Below the pieces are notes generated by a model that searched no databases, was not told the DNA's origin, and saw only the letters and a list, made by a program, of their open reading frames with translations. From the NCBI RefSeq assembly GCF_014467235.1, contig NZ_NKHP01000006.1:62001-126000 (forward strand): a stretch of 64,000 nucleotides of DNA, given 5' to 3'. The stretch comes from Xenorhabdus indica (lineage in GTDB: Bacteria; Pseudomonadota; Gammaproteobacteria; Enterobacterales; Enterobacteriaceae). Below are positions 26,642-35,726 of this stretch, in pieces (positions within the stretch are counted from its first letter, which is position 1; each line of letters opens with the position of its first letter). Made by a program: the position numbers and the translations under genes.

Positions 26642-27031
26642 ATGTGGAACATATCTCCGCAAAGAGGATATTTGCAGTTTTTAGCTAATTTTATGTCACC
26701 TATAGAGGCTAATATTATCCTTGGCAGAATGTTAGCTGAGGGTATCCACGCAAGAATAATCGATGAAGGCCTGGTATGGAATAATTATATGTATTCCCAC
26801 GCATTTGGCGGAGTAAAGCTACTGGTACATCGTTCTGACCGTAAACGCGCTGAAGAAATACTTTCTAAGATTGACGATAAAAAATATTTATTAGATGAAA
26901 AAAAACCTGACTTTGAAACGCCTTTTTCAACACCATCAAAACAGCCACTTTCTGTATTAGTAAATTCGTTTTTGGTTATATTATTATTTTTGATAATTGG
27001 TATTGCCTTACCATTAAAATTTAATGACTAG
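26642..27031 (+). CDS. DUF2007-domain protein with C-terminal membrane helix
   Basis: I start this gene at ATG 26642 (129 residues) because GAGAGG lies about 7 nt upstream; the GTG at 26636 is less likely. Residues about 20-75 (SPIEANIILGRMLAEGIHARIIDEGL to RKRAEEILSKID) match the DUF2007 ferredoxin-like fold, often called a putative signal-transducing protein. A hydrophobic C-terminal helix (SVLVNSFLVILLFLIIGIAL) would anchor it in the membrane. Function is unknown. It stands alone in an AT-rich stretch. Confidence 0.8.
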   Translation: MWNISPQRGYLQFLANFMSPIEANIILGRMLAEGIHARIIDEGLVWNNYMYSHAFGGVKLLVHRSDRKRAEEILSKIDDKKYLLDEKKPDFETPFSTPSKQPLSVLVNSFLVILLFLIIGIALPLKFND

Positions 27032-27279
27032 TTATTAAAACAGAATGAAATATAAAACACCTCTGTATAATTCGCTGTCACATTAATAATTAAAAAACTA
27101 ATCAAACTTATAAGAAATATAAATAATAACCATGTTTACTATCTATATACAAATTACGATCTACTCTTGATTTATTACTTTAAATAACTGCAAGAATAAA
27201 CTGATCGGCGAAAACGTTATTTATAGTAATAATCGTCATAAATATTTTCATGGTGAAATTTCAAATAGTATCAGGGTAA

Positions 27280-27582
27280 ATGATAATGACTTACATAATA
27301 ATTTCTCTATTAATGTTGATTCCTTTTTTCTTTATAGTAAAACGGTTCCTATTATCAAGCCATGTCCATTACAATGTTTTCGGAATTATGCTAACGATAT
27401 TAGCGATTTCTTTTCATATGTATGTTTTCCGTTTTGGGCATCCTCCTCTTGTTCATTCGGCACTTCCACATCATGCCATCATTTTTTATGGCTCCATCGC
27501 AGCAGCACTATTACATTGTCTGATCTATTCCATCTGCTTCAAGCTGTATTACGATGATAAGGATTTTTACGATGATCACTAA
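27280..27582 (+). CDS. Small hypothetical membrane protein
   Basis: This 100-residue protein has about three hydrophobic segments (YIIISLLMLIPFFFIV, VFGIMLTILAISFHMYVF, AIIFYGSIAAALLHCLIYSI) and ends in an acidic tail (YYDDKDFYDDH). Histidines cluster in the second loop (RFGHPPLVHSALPHHA). I do not recognise a family. A purine-rich CAGGGTAA precedes the ATG. It could be a host-specific membrane protein. Confidence 0.6.
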   Translation: MIMTYIIISLLMLIPFFFIVKRFLLSSHVHYNVFGIMLTILAISFHMYVFRFGHPPLVHSALPHHAIIFYGSIAAALLHCLIYSICFKLYYDDKDFYDDH

Positions 27583-27637
27583 AAACAGCACCATGCCCTT
27601 CACCCCGAATTGTTTTCTGTTTTAGTATCCAACCCGG

Positions 27638-28294
27638 CTAGCGGGTGGAATTATCTACTCTGTCTTCGCCATCCGATGATTTAGTATTAGCGGTCAGCAA
27701 ATAAGGTGATTGCTGCCAACGGCTAGGAGCAAGCTGTAGCAAGTTATGAGCAAGAATAAACCCAATCGCCAATGCTAACAGCAGCATAACCCTGAGCAAA
27801 TTAGTCGTGTTATCTACTTGCTTGGCTTCTGTTGCTAATCTGTGGGTATCCAACGTCAAACGGAGAAAACCTTTGGGTTTATTTTTGCCCGGTATGGGAA
27901 CAACAATTTGTTGGTTAAAATAGCTGCCTGCTTTTTTACCATCCAAAGATAACCGCTCACGAACAGAGACAAGTTCACCACTTCGTGCGACCTGTGTTCC
28001 ATTTTCCAGATAAACACTGGCATCCAGAATGCGACTTTTGTTGGTCAAATAGTTCAGATTGTCCATGATCTTCTTATTATTAAGATCTTTGCTGCCGTTA
28101 TCCATATAATCAGACAGACTGAATGCAACCTGCTTTGCCAACGTATTCGCTAAATCTTCAAACTGATCCATATGGGCTTGTTGCTGTGAACGGCTAAAAT
28201 AGGAAACACCCTGCATCAGCAATACCAGCAGTGCTATACATATTAAAATAATTGCCGTTTTGTGCAGTCGAAATTTCAGTTTTGCTTTACTCAT
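27638..28294 (-). CDS. ytjB: Membrane protein YtjB (Smp)
   Basis: From ATG 28294 (MSKAKLKFRLHKTAIILICIALLVLLMQG) the product is 218 residues and aligns with E. coli Smp/YtjB (214). It has an N-terminal membrane helix, a periplasmic part with LTNKSRILDASVYLENGTQVARSGE, the signature LSLDGKKAGSYFNQQIVVPIPGKN, and a second helix near residue 165. Its role is unknown. GGGGGTGGGA before 28294 supports this start over the frame opening at 28327. Divergent from serB, as in E. coli. Confidence 0.92.
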   Translation of the reverse strand: MSKAKLKFRLHKTAIILICIALLVLLMQGVSYFSRSQQQAHMDQFEDLANTLAKQVAFSLSDYMDNGSKDLNNKKIMDNLNYLTNKSRILDASVYLENGTQVARSGELVSVRERLSLDGKKAGSYFNQQIVVPIPGKNKPKGFLRLTLDTHRLATEAKQVDNTTNLLRVMLLLALAIGFILAHNLLQLAPSRWQQSPYLLTANTKSSDGEDRVDNSTR

Positions 28295-28412
28295 AATTAT
28301 CCCACCCCCAAACTCGTAACATTCCAATGTTGCCAGATGTAGTAATGATAGGATAGTTTGAAAAGCATTTTTTACCTGCCAAAATTATATGGAATTACAG
28401 GAGCCAATATTC

Positions 28413-29390
28413 ATGTCTAACAATCTGGCCTATCGTTACTTACCCGATGAAATCCATAAATGGCCGGGATTACCGTTATCCCTCAGTGGGGATGAAGTTA
28501 TGCCACTGGATTACCGAGCAGGAGACAGTGGTTGGTTACTATATGGTCGCAATTTGGATAAACAACGCATTAGTAATTTCCAGCATCGTCTGGGAGCCGC
28601 TATCGTTGTCGTTTCCTCATGGCGCATTGATGATTATCAAGTTGTTCGCATCGCAGGAAGTCTTTCTCCACGCATAAAACGCTTAGCAGATGAATGTCAT
28701 CTGGATGTTGTTCCATTGGGACAAATCCCACGCTTGCGTTCGCCAGGGTTGTTAGTCATGGATATGGACTCAACCGCCATTCAGATTGAATGTATTGATG
28801 AAATCGCACGACTGGCCGGTGTTGGTGACAAAGTCGCTGAGATTACAGAACGGGCAATGCAGGGAGAATTAGATTTCTCAGAAAGCTTACATCAGCGAGT
28901 TGCCCAACTGGCTGGTGCTGATGCCGCTATATTACAGCAAGTTATGGATACACTCCCCCTTATGCCGGGTTTAACCAGCCTTGTCCGCAAACTACAATCT
29001 CTGGACTGGCATGTCGCCATTGCATCCGGGGGTTTTACCTTCTTTGCCGATAATCTTCGCCAGCAATTGCGCCTTTTTGCCGCAGTTGCCAATCAGCTCG
29101 AAATAAAAAATGGCAAGTTGACAGGCAAAATCAAAGGGCCAATTGTTGACGCAAAATATAAAGCGACCACGTTGCTACGGCTGGCAAAAGAGTTGGATAT
29201 TCCACTTAGCCAAACTGTGGCAATCGGGGATGGTGCTAACGATTTGAAAATGATCCGCAAGGCAGGACTGGGTATTGCCTATCATGCGAAACCCAAAGTA
29301 TATACACACGCTAAAGTGGGTATTCGCCATGCGGATTTGATGGGTGTTTTGTGTATTTTGAGCGGCGGCTTAAAACACGAAGAGCGTTAA
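28413..29390 (+). CDS. serB: Phosphoserine phosphatase
   Basis: This 325-residue HAD-family enzyme has MDMDSTAIQIECIDEIA with the nucleophile D117 and the acid D119. Further motifs are IASGGFTFFADNL, then KYKATTLLRLA with the conserved Lys, and AIGDGANDLKMI, which binds magnesium. It carries out the last step of serine biosynthesis. ATG 28413 has AGGAG 9 nt upstream and gives a length close to E. coli SerB (322); the ATG at 28389 adds 8 unmatched codons. radA follows 45 bp later, probably in the same operon. Confidence 0.95.
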   Translation: MSNNLAYRYLPDEIHKWPGLPLSLSGDEVMPLDYRAGDSGWLLYGRNLDKQRISNFQHRLGAAIVVVSSWRIDDYQVVRIAGSLSPRIKRLADECHLDVVPLGQIPRLRSPGLLVMDMDSTAIQIECIDEIARLAGVGDKVAEITERAMQGELDFSESLHQRVAQLAGADAAILQQVMDTLPLMPGLTSLVRKLQSLDWHVAIASGGFTFFADNLRQQLRLFAAVANQLEIKNGKLTGKIKGPIVDAKYKATTLLRLAKELDIPLSQTVAIGDGANDLKMIRKAGLGIAYHAKPKVYTHAKVGIRHADLMGVLCILSGGLKHEER

Positions 29391-29435
29391 ATTCATTTTT
29401 TAGCTGCCCAGAGCAGTTATATCAGGGAGTATACA

Positions 29436-30824
29436 GTGGCAAAAGCAGCAAAACGGGCATTTGTCTGTAACGAGTGTGGGGCGGATTATCCCCGTTGGCA
29501 GGGGCAATGCACTGCATGTCAGGCATGGAATACCATTACAGAAGTGCGTTTGGCCGCAACTTCATCTTCTTCCCGCAATGATCGTTTCAGCGGTTATGCA
29601 GGAGATGCCGGAGTCAGTAAAGTACAAAAACTTTCCGAAATCAGTTTGGAAGAATTGCCTCGTTTTTCTACCGGGTTTAAAGAGTTTGACCGTGTACTCG
29701 GCGGTGGAGTCGTACCCGGTAGTGCCATTTTGATAGGTGGTAATCCGGGCGCAGGCAAAAGTACCCTGTTACTGCAAACCATGTGTCAACTATCTGAGCA
29801 GATGAAAACCTTATATGTAACGGGTGAAGAATCGTTGCAGCAAGTGGCAATGAGAGCACATCGGCTAGGCTTGCCGACGGATAAACTGAACATGTTGTCG
29901 GAAACAAGCATTGAGCAGGTTTGTCTGATTGCCGAACAGGAACAACCTAAACTGATGGTTATTGACTCTATTCAGGTTATGCACATGGCTGATATCCAAT
30001 CTTCACCCGGCAGTGTGGCACAAGTCAGGGAAACAGCGGCTTATCTAACCCGATTTGCTAAAACCCGTGGTGTTGCGATCATCATGGTTGGCCATGTGAC
30101 AAAAGATGGTTCTCTGGCTGGTCCGAAGGTATTAGAGCACTGTATAGACTGTTCGGTGATGCTGGATGGTGAAGCCGATTCTCGTTTCCGTACTCTCCGT
30201 AGTCATAAAAACCGTTTCGGTGCGGTCAATGAATTAGGAGTATTCGCTATGACCGAACAGGGATTGCGGGAAGTGAATAATCCCTCCGCCATTTTCTTGA
30301 GTCGTGGTGATGAGATCACTTCAGGCAGCTCCGTTATGATTGTCTGGGAAGGCACTCGTCCTTTACTGGTGGAAATTCAGGCTTTGGTTGATCACTCCAT
30401 GATGTCTAATCCTCGTCGGGTAGCCGTGGGGCTTGAGCAAAACCGCCTGGCAATTTTATTAGCGATATTGCACAAACATGGTGGTTTGCAAATGGCAGAT
30501 CAAGATGTCTTCGTTAATGTAGTCGGTGGGGTAAAAGTCACTGAAACCAGCGCTGACCTTGCATTACTGCTCTCTTTGGTTTCCAGCTTTCGTGATCGCC
30601 CTTTGTCCCGTGATTTAGTGGTATTCGGTGAGGTTGGACTGGCCGGGGAAATTCGCCCTGTTCCCAGTGGTCAGGAGCGTATTTCAGAAGCTGCTAAACA
30701 CGGTTTTAAACGGGCAATTGTGCCTTATGCTAATATGCCGAAAAAAGCATTACCGGGAATGAAAGTCTTTGGAGTCAAAAAATTAACAGATGCTCTATCT
30801 GTTCTTGATGAACTGGATGACTAA
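29436..30824 (+). CDS. radA: DNA repair protein RadA
   Basis: This 462-residue protein has the four-cysteine zinc finger C11/C14/C25/C28, a RecA-like ATPase core with Walker A GGNPGAGKST (101-110), the RadA-specific KNRFG motif, and a C-terminal Lon-like domain (GGVKVTETSADLALLLSL, FGEVGLAGEIRPV). RadA drives branch migration of recombination intermediates. The start is GTG, with AGGGAG upstream. It is co-directional with serB and nadR, as in E. coli. Confidence 0.95.
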   Translation: MAKAAKRAFVCNECGADYPRWQGQCTACQAWNTITEVRLAATSSSSRNDRFSGYAGDAGVSKVQKLSEISLEELPRFSTGFKEFDRVLGGGVVPGSAILIGGNPGAGKSTLLLQTMCQLSEQMKTLYVTGEESLQQVAMRAHRLGLPTDKLNMLSETSIEQVCLIAEQEQPKLMVIDSIQVMHMADIQSSPGSVAQVRETAAYLTRFAKTRGVAIIMVGHVTKDGSLAGPKVLEHCIDCSVMLDGEADSRFRTLRSHKNRFGAVNELGVFAMTEQGLREVNNPSAIFLSRGDEITSGSSVMIVWEGTRPLLVEIQALVDHSMMSNPRRVAVGLEQNRLAILLAILHKHGGLQMADQDVFVNVVGGVKVTETSADLALLLSLVSSFRDRPLSRDLVVFGEVGLAGEIRPVPSGQERISEAAKHGFKRAIVPYANMPKKALPGMKVFGVKKLTDALSVLDELDD

Positions 30825-30844
30825 TCATGAATATATGAGGAAAC

Positions 30845-30875
30845 AGACGATATAATTTTTATTTAATCATCGTCT
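30845..30875 (+). terminator. Possible terminator after radA
   Basis: AGACGAT and ATCGTCT form a 7-bp stem around a 17-nt AT-rich loop, 20 bp after the radA stop. It is weak and lacks a T-run. Confidence 0.35.
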
Positions 30876-30955
30876 AATTACCTAATTCCCGGAGTTAGCT
30901 AAAAATTTAATTATGACTAATTTTATTTTTACCTTTCACAGTAAGCATGCTATGT

Positions 30956-30973
30956 TGTTTAGTATACTAAACA
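30956..30973. promoter_or_regulatory. NadR operator overlapping the nadR promoter and RBS region
   Basis: TGTTTAGTATACTAAACA is a perfect palindrome matching the NadR box TGTTTA-N6-TAAACA. It ends where the nadR ribosome binding site AAGGAGG begins, so binding by NadR would block its own transcription start or translation. Autoregulation is inferred. Confidence 0.7.
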
Positions 30974-30983
30974 AGGAGGATGT

Positions 30984-32210
30984 ATGGGACAGTTTGACTA
31001 TTTAAAAGAGGTGATCAAAGAGGCGAATCACACACTACAGCAAGTCGCGGATGCATGCGGTATGACAAAAGGCTACTTAAGCCAACTTATTAACGGCAAG
31101 ATAAAAAGTCCGAGCGCGCAGAAATTAGCATCTCTTCATCAATATTTAGGATTGGCGTACCCTATGGAAAAGAAAACTATCGGTGTCGTGTTTGGTAAAT
31201 TTTACCCGTTACATACCGGGCATATTTATTTGATCCAGCGAGCATCCAGCCAAGTCGATGAATTGCACGTCATTCTCTGCTATGACGAGTTACGGGATCG
31301 GGAGCTATTTATCAATAGCTCAATGTCTCAACAGCCTACGGTCAGTGACCGTCTGAGATGGCTGTTGCAAACGTTTAAATACCAAAAAAATATCCACATC
31401 CATGCTTTTGATGAGCAAGGTATGGAGCCCTATCCACACGGTTGGGAATCCTGGAGCCAAAGTACAAAACGATTCATGTCCACAAAAGGTATTAATCCTG
31501 ACTATATCTATTCCAGCGAAGCACAGGATGTCCCATGCTATAAAGAGCATTTTGGCATTGAAACTATCCTTATTGACCCACAACGTTCATTCATGAATAT
31601 CAGTGGAAGTCAGATACGGCAGGCTCCTTTCCACTATTGGGAATATATTCCGACAGAAGTGAAGCCGTTTTTTGTGCGTACTGTCGCTATCCTTGGTGGT
31701 GAATCAAGTGGGAAATCTACGTTGGTAAACAAACTGGCGAATATGTTTAACACGACAAGTGCGTGGGAGTATGGGCGTGAGTATGTATTTTCTCATTTAG
31801 GAGGAGATGAAATGGCTCTGCAATACTCCGATTACGATAAAATCGCTTTAGGTCAAGCACAATACATTGATTTTTCAATAAAATATGCCAACAAAGTCGC
31901 CTTTATTGATACTGACTTTGTCACAACACAGGCATTTTGCAAACGCTATGAAGGGAAAGAACATCCCTTTGTTCAGGCAATGATTGATGAATATCGATTT
32001 GATCTGGTCATTCTCTTAGAAAATAACACTCCCTGGGTAGCGGATGGACTGAGAAGCCTGGGCAATGAACAAGAACGTAAAGAGTTTCAGCAATTGCTTA
32101 AAAGCTTGTTGGAAAAAAATAACATTGATTATGTCTGTGTTAACTCACCTGATTATGATCAACGTTTTCTTCGCTGTGTTGAACTTGTTCAGGAAATGTT
32201 AATGGCATAA
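30984..32210 (+). CDS. nadR: Trifunctional NAD biosynthesis regulator NadR
   Basis: This 408-residue protein has three domains. A helix-turn-helix repressor domain spans residues 1-60 (LQQVADACGMTKGYLSQLINGKIKSPS). A nicotinamide mononucleotide adenylyltransferase domain follows, with GKFYPLHTGH (HxGH at 77-80) and ISGSQIRQ. The C-terminal ribosylnicotinamide kinase domain has Walker A GGESSGKST near residue 238. It represses NAD synthesis genes when NAD is plentiful and salvages nicotinamide riboside. AAGGAGG lies 5 nt before the ATG. An NadR-type palindrome overlaps this site. Confidence 0.95.
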   Translation: MGQFDYLKEVIKEANHTLQQVADACGMTKGYLSQLINGKIKSPSAQKLASLHQYLGLAYPMEKKTIGVVFGKFYPLHTGHIYLIQRASSQVDELHVILCYDELRDRELFINSSMSQQPTVSDRLRWLLQTFKYQKNIHIHAFDEQGMEPYPHGWESWSQSTKRFMSTKGINPDYIYSSEAQDVPCYKEHFGIETILIDPQRSFMNISGSQIRQAPFHYWEYIPTEVKPFFVRTVAILGGESSGKSTLVNKLANMFNTTSAWEYGREYVFSHLGGDEMALQYSDYDKIALGQAQYIDFSIKYANKVAFIDTDFVTTQAFCKRYEGKEHPFVQAMIDEYRFDLVILLENNTPWVADGLRSLGNEQERKEFQQLLKSLLEKNNIDYVCVNSPDYDQRFLRCVELVQEMLMA

Positions 32211-32220
32211 CTCATTTTTA

Positions 32221-32308
32221 TATCAATAGATTTCAAGTAGCCGCAATGACAGATAAAGCAGATAAATAAGCGCAGATAACCAGGCGGCAACTTGAAAAAT
32301 TAGGACAT
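32221..32308 (+). repeat. Dispersed palindromic repeat, copy 2 (degenerate)
   Basis: The arms ATAGATTTCAAGTAGCCGC and GGCGGCAACTTGAAA match the ends of the repeat seen at 1411, 33752, 53630 and 54587, but the centre differs and is longer. It lies directly after nadR. Confidence 0.55.
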
Positions 32309-32843
32309 ATATACTAATAACCTGAATGGTTACTATATAATGATTAATTAAGATGATTTATTTTCTATAGTAATTTTTGTTATTTCATGTTTTATTCTAA
32401 AACACTCTATAATTAAATATTTCATTGTGTTATTTTTTCATCAGTAATAAAATAAATTGTGATAATAATATTTTTTGATGCTTAGGTTTTACTGTTTAGG
32501 CTTGAATTGTCGAGAAATAAGTCATTTAATTAACGGACCTATTGATTTATCTATATAAAATTCATTTATTATCAACAAAAACCACATAATTTCCGTGTGA
32601 TTTTTATTAAGGATGGAGGTGATGTAAAAAATATTAGCCTTTTGACATGAGTAAAATGACTTTTTTCCTTATTATAAAATTGGAATAAAAACAGAATAAT
32701 TTATACCTTTTTATTTATGTTATCTTCTTCTCAGTCATAGCGGATATCGTTAACATTTAACTCTAAGACTAAGAAATATCTCATTTATTATATAATAATT
32801 GTAAATAATAATTGACATAAGTTTTGTATTGTCGAGATATTTC

Positions 32844-32942
32844 ATGCGTGAACTATTTAAACTTGTACAATGTCTTATTGATATTAATAAGCCGCCAATA
32901 AATTTAGATAACATATTTAAGGAAAAAGCTTTAACTTTTTAA
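32844..32942 (+). CDS. Possible short peptide gene upstream of the orphan ABC ATPase
   Basis: The frame encodes 32 residues (MRELFKLVQCLIDINKPP and onward) and ends 18 bp before the ABC ATPase start, on the same strand. GAGAT just upstream is a weak ribosome binding site. The peptide resembles nothing I know. It could be a leader peptide, a remnant or chance. Confidence 0.25.
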   Translation: MRELFKLVQCLIDINKPPINLDNIFKEKALTF

Positions 32943-32960
32943 CCTAATTGTGTTGAGAAT

Positions 32961-33689
32961 ATGAACTTAAATCAATTTAAATCGATTGAAGTTATCAATA
33001 TTTCATATGGTCTAACTGATAATACAGTTAATTATGAAATGATTTCAGACATCACATTTTCTATTATACCAGGTGAAATTACTTTGATAACAGGGCCGAA
33101 GACATCAACCAACAGCATATTGCTATCGATTGCTTCGGGTATGTTACAACCAGATCAAGGAGATGTATTAATCAATAATAACAAGCTAAAACTAATGAGT
33201 GATTCCGAGTTAGGTCAATTTCATTCGAAAAATAGTGGGTTTATTTTTCAGGATTTTAATTTATCCAGTGAGCTTACGCTATTAGATAACTTGTTATTAT
33301 CCAACTCTTACGGGTTATCTCTTTCTCAAGAACAAGCGGTAAGAATTGCACAGAAATCGTTAGATATTGTGAAATTAAGTGACAAGAGCCGTTACTATCC
33401 AGGAGAGCTTTCTGAAAACGAAAGACAACGAGCTGCTATGGCAAAAGCACTCGTAAGAAGACCTGAGTATCTATTTGCAGATGAACCGACTCGTCACTTA
33501 AACCATCAAGAATTAAAGATGTTTGTTGATATCTTTAAATTTATCGCACATGAGCAGAAAGGCACAGTCGTGATCGCCTCTCAAGATAAGCGCCTGATTC
33601 AATACGCTGATAGTATGATTACTCTAGAAAGAGGTAAAGTCATTAAAACTTATGAATCCTTCCAAGAGCAAAGAGTTATGGTGTCATAA
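32961..33689 (+). CDS. Orphan ABC-type ATPase, LolD/MacB-like, with degenerate motifs
   Basis: This 242-residue protein has the layout of a LolD/MacB-type nucleotide-binding domain, but key motifs are altered. The Walker A region reads GPKTSTNS (45-52) with Asn51 instead of the invariant Lys. The signature is LSENE (150-154) instead of LSGGQ. The H-loop histidine is Gln208 (ASQD). The D-loop reads TRHLN. The Q-loop Gln97 and Walker B FADE (172-175) are kept. ATP hydrolysis is therefore unlikely. No permease gene is adjacent. The frame is intact and a perfect terminator follows, so the gene may be kept for a non-catalytic role, or it is an early pseudogene. Confidence 0.8.
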   Translation: MNLNQFKSIEVINISYGLTDNTVNYEMISDITFSIIPGEITLITGPKTSTNSILLSIASGMLQPDQGDVLINNNKLKLMSDSELGQFHSKNSGFIFQDFNLSSELTLLDNLLLSNSYGLSLSQEQAVRIAQKSLDIVKLSDKSRYYPGELSENERQRAAMAKALVRRPEYLFADEPTRHLNHQELKMFVDIFKFIAHEQKGTVVIASQDKRLIQYADSMITLERGKVIKTYESFQEQRVMVS

Positions 33690-33713
33690 CTGTATGTTTC
33701 CTTAAAAGAGCGA

Positions 33714-33737
33714 AAACGGCCTGATATCAGGCCGTTT
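33714..33737. terminator. Terminator between the orphan ABC gene and ettA
   Basis: AAACGGCCTGAT and ATCAGGCCGTTT form a perfect 24-nt palindrome, followed by TCTTATCTT. It may serve both convergent genes. Confidence 0.8.
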
Positions 33738-33751
33738 CTTATCTTCACTGA

Positions 33752-33837
33752 ATATACCCGTCGTCTTTCAAGTTTTAGTTCCTGACGAATTTGTCACTCC
33801 CTTGCCGTCGCGCTGCATCTTGAAATCCTAGAGTATA
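33752..33837 (-). repeat. Dispersed palindromic repeat, copy 3 (inverted)
   Basis: Read on the minus strand it starts GGATTTCAAGATGCAGC and ends ACTTGAAAGACGACGGGTAT, so it matches copies 1 and 5 best, with an extra central segment. It ends a few bases from the ettA stop codon. Confidence 0.75.
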
Positions 33838-33841
33838 AATC

Positions 33842-35509
33842 TTATTTACTGATTTTCTTATACTTAATACGATGAGGCTCCAGTGCTTCAGCGCCCAGTG
33901 TCCGCTTCTTGTAATCCTCGTATTCGCTGAAGTTTCCTTCAAAGAAACTTACCTTACCTTCATCTTGATAATCAATGATATGTGTTGCAATACGGTCAAG
34001 GAACCAACGGTCATGGGAAATAACCATTGCACAACCTGGGAATTCCAACAGCGCATTTTCCAGTGCGCGCAGAGTTTCGATATCCAGATCATTGGTTGGT
34101 TCGTCCAGCAACAACATGTTACCGCCTACTTGCAGAAGTTTCGCCAGATGCAGACGACCACGCTCACCACCGGACAATTCGCCAACGCGCTTGCCTTGAT
34201 CCACACCTTTAAAGTTAAAGCGGCCTACATAAGCACGGCTTGGGATCTCAAAGCTACCGATGCGCATAATATCCTGCCCGCCGGACACTTCTTCCCATAC
34301 TGTCTTTTTGTCATCCATGTTATCGCGGAACTGATCAACGGAAGCCAGTTTCACCGTCTCACCCAAAGTGATTGAGCCGGAATCCGGTTGTTCCTGACCA
34401 GACAACATACGGAACAGAGTTGATTTACCCGCACCGTTCGGGCCGATAATCCCAACAATCGCCCCTTTTGGCAGAGAGAAACTCAGGTTATCAATCAGAA
34501 CTCGATCACCATAAGATTTAGTCAGATTACTCACTTCCAGTACCTTGTCCCCCATCCTTGGCCCAGGCGGAATAAACAATTCACTGGTTTCGTTACGTTT
34601 CTGGTATTCAACGTTATTGAGTTCTTCAAATCGAGCCAGACGAGCCTTACCTTTGGCCTGACGTCCTTTCGGATTCTGACGAACCCATTCCAGTTCTTTC
34701 TCAATAGATTTACGACGAGCAGCTTCTGTTGAAGCTTCTTGTGCCAGACGAGCATCTTTCTGTTCCAGCCACGAAGAATAGTTACCTTCCCATGGAATAC
34801 CTTCGCCACGGTCAAGTTCCAAGATCCAGCCCGCAACATTATCGAGGAAGTAACGGTCGTGAGTAATAGCAACGACAGTACCTTCATAATCGTGCAGGAA
34901 GCGCTCCAGCCACGCTACAGATTCAGCATCAAGGTGGTTGGTCGGTTCGTCAAGCAATAGCATGTCTGGTTTTTCCAGCAACAGGCGACAAATCGCAACA
35001 CGGCGACGTTCTCCCCCGGACAGGTGCTCAATTTTAGCATCCCATGCTGGCAAACGCAGAGCGTTAGCCGCTCGTTCAAGTTGGTTATCCAGATTATGAC
35101 CGTCATGAGACTGGATAATCGCTTCCAGTTCGCCTTGTTCTTTAGCCAGTTTGTCAAAATCTGCATCTGGATCAGCATAAGCAGCATAAACTTCATCAAG
35201 GCGTGTCAGTGCATTTTTAACTTCGCTGACAGCTTCTTCCACCGCTTCACGAACGGTATGTTCAGGATTGAGTTTAGGCTCCTGCGGCAAATAACCAATT
35301 TTGATGCCCGGTTGTGGACGTGCTTCCCCCTCAATATCTTTATCAATACCTGCCATGATACGCAGTAAGGTCGATTTACCAGCACCATTCAGACCAAGAA
35401 CACCGATTTTTGCTCCAGGGAAAAAACTTAAGGAAATATTTTTCAGAATATGCCTTTTCGGGGGAACAATTTTTCCAACCCGGTGCATACTATAAACATA
35501 TTGAGCCAA
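33842..35509 (-). CDS. ettA: Energy-dependent translational throttle protein EttA
   Basis: This 555-residue ABC-F protein has two ABC ATPase domains and no membrane segments. Motifs are GLNGAGKST and LSGGERRRVAICRLLLEKPDMLLLDEPTNHLD in the first domain, and GPNGAGKST and LSGGERGRLHLAKLLQ with DEPTNDLD in the second. The charged linker between them (residues about 240-300) includes the family's P-site tRNA interaction motif. EttA binds the ribosomal E site and adjusts the first elongation step to the ADP/ATP ratio. Divergent from slt, as in E. coli. Confidence 0.96.
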   Translation of the reverse strand: MAQYVYSMHRVGKIVPPKRHILKNISLSFFPGAKIGVLGLNGAGKSTLLRIMAGIDKDIEGEARPQPGIKIGYLPQEPKLNPEHTVREAVEEAVSEVKNALTRLDEVYAAYADPDADFDKLAKEQGELEAIIQSHDGHNLDNQLERAANALRLPAWDAKIEHLSGGERRRVAICRLLLEKPDMLLLDEPTNHLDAESVAWLERFLHDYEGTVVAITHDRYFLDNVAGWILELDRGEGIPWEGNYSSWLEQKDARLAQEASTEAARRKSIEKELEWVRQNPKGRQAKGKARLARFEELNNVEYQKRNETSELFIPPGPRMGDKVLEVSNLTKSYGDRVLIDNLSFSLPKGAIVGIIGPNGAGKSTLFRMLSGQEQPDSGSITLGETVKLASVDQFRDNMDDKKTVWEEVSGGQDIMRIGSFEIPSRAYVGRFNFKGVDQGKRVGELSGGERGRLHLAKLLQVGGNMLLLDEPTNDLDIETLRALENALLEFPGCAMVISHDRWFLDRIATHIIDYQDEGKVSFFEGNFSEYEDYKKRTLGAEALEPHRIKYKKISK

Positions 35510-35726
35510 AGTAATGTACCTTTTTGATAATTAAGGAAATATTTAATATTAGTTTACGCTTGTGGGGCTTGGATAGGGTATTTTACCTTAAATTTTGCCG
35601 ATCGTGTTGCTGCCTGTTTAGCATTATGTTCAATTACGCTCATCGTTGTGATAAATCACATCAATATTATTATAATTAAAACAATTTATATCTCGTTCAC
35701 TACCGGTCAATCTTCTGGAGGAGTAT

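Larger units (their letters stand above)
32211..32960. other. Very AT-rich intergenic region before the orphan ABC gene
   Basis: In E. coli nadR is followed directly by ettA. Here 750 bp of very AT-rich DNA intervene. It holds a repeat copy (32221-32308), a TTGACA at 32812-32817 that may be a -35 box, and a 32-codon frame (32844-32942). Nothing else is recognisable. Confidence 0.6.
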
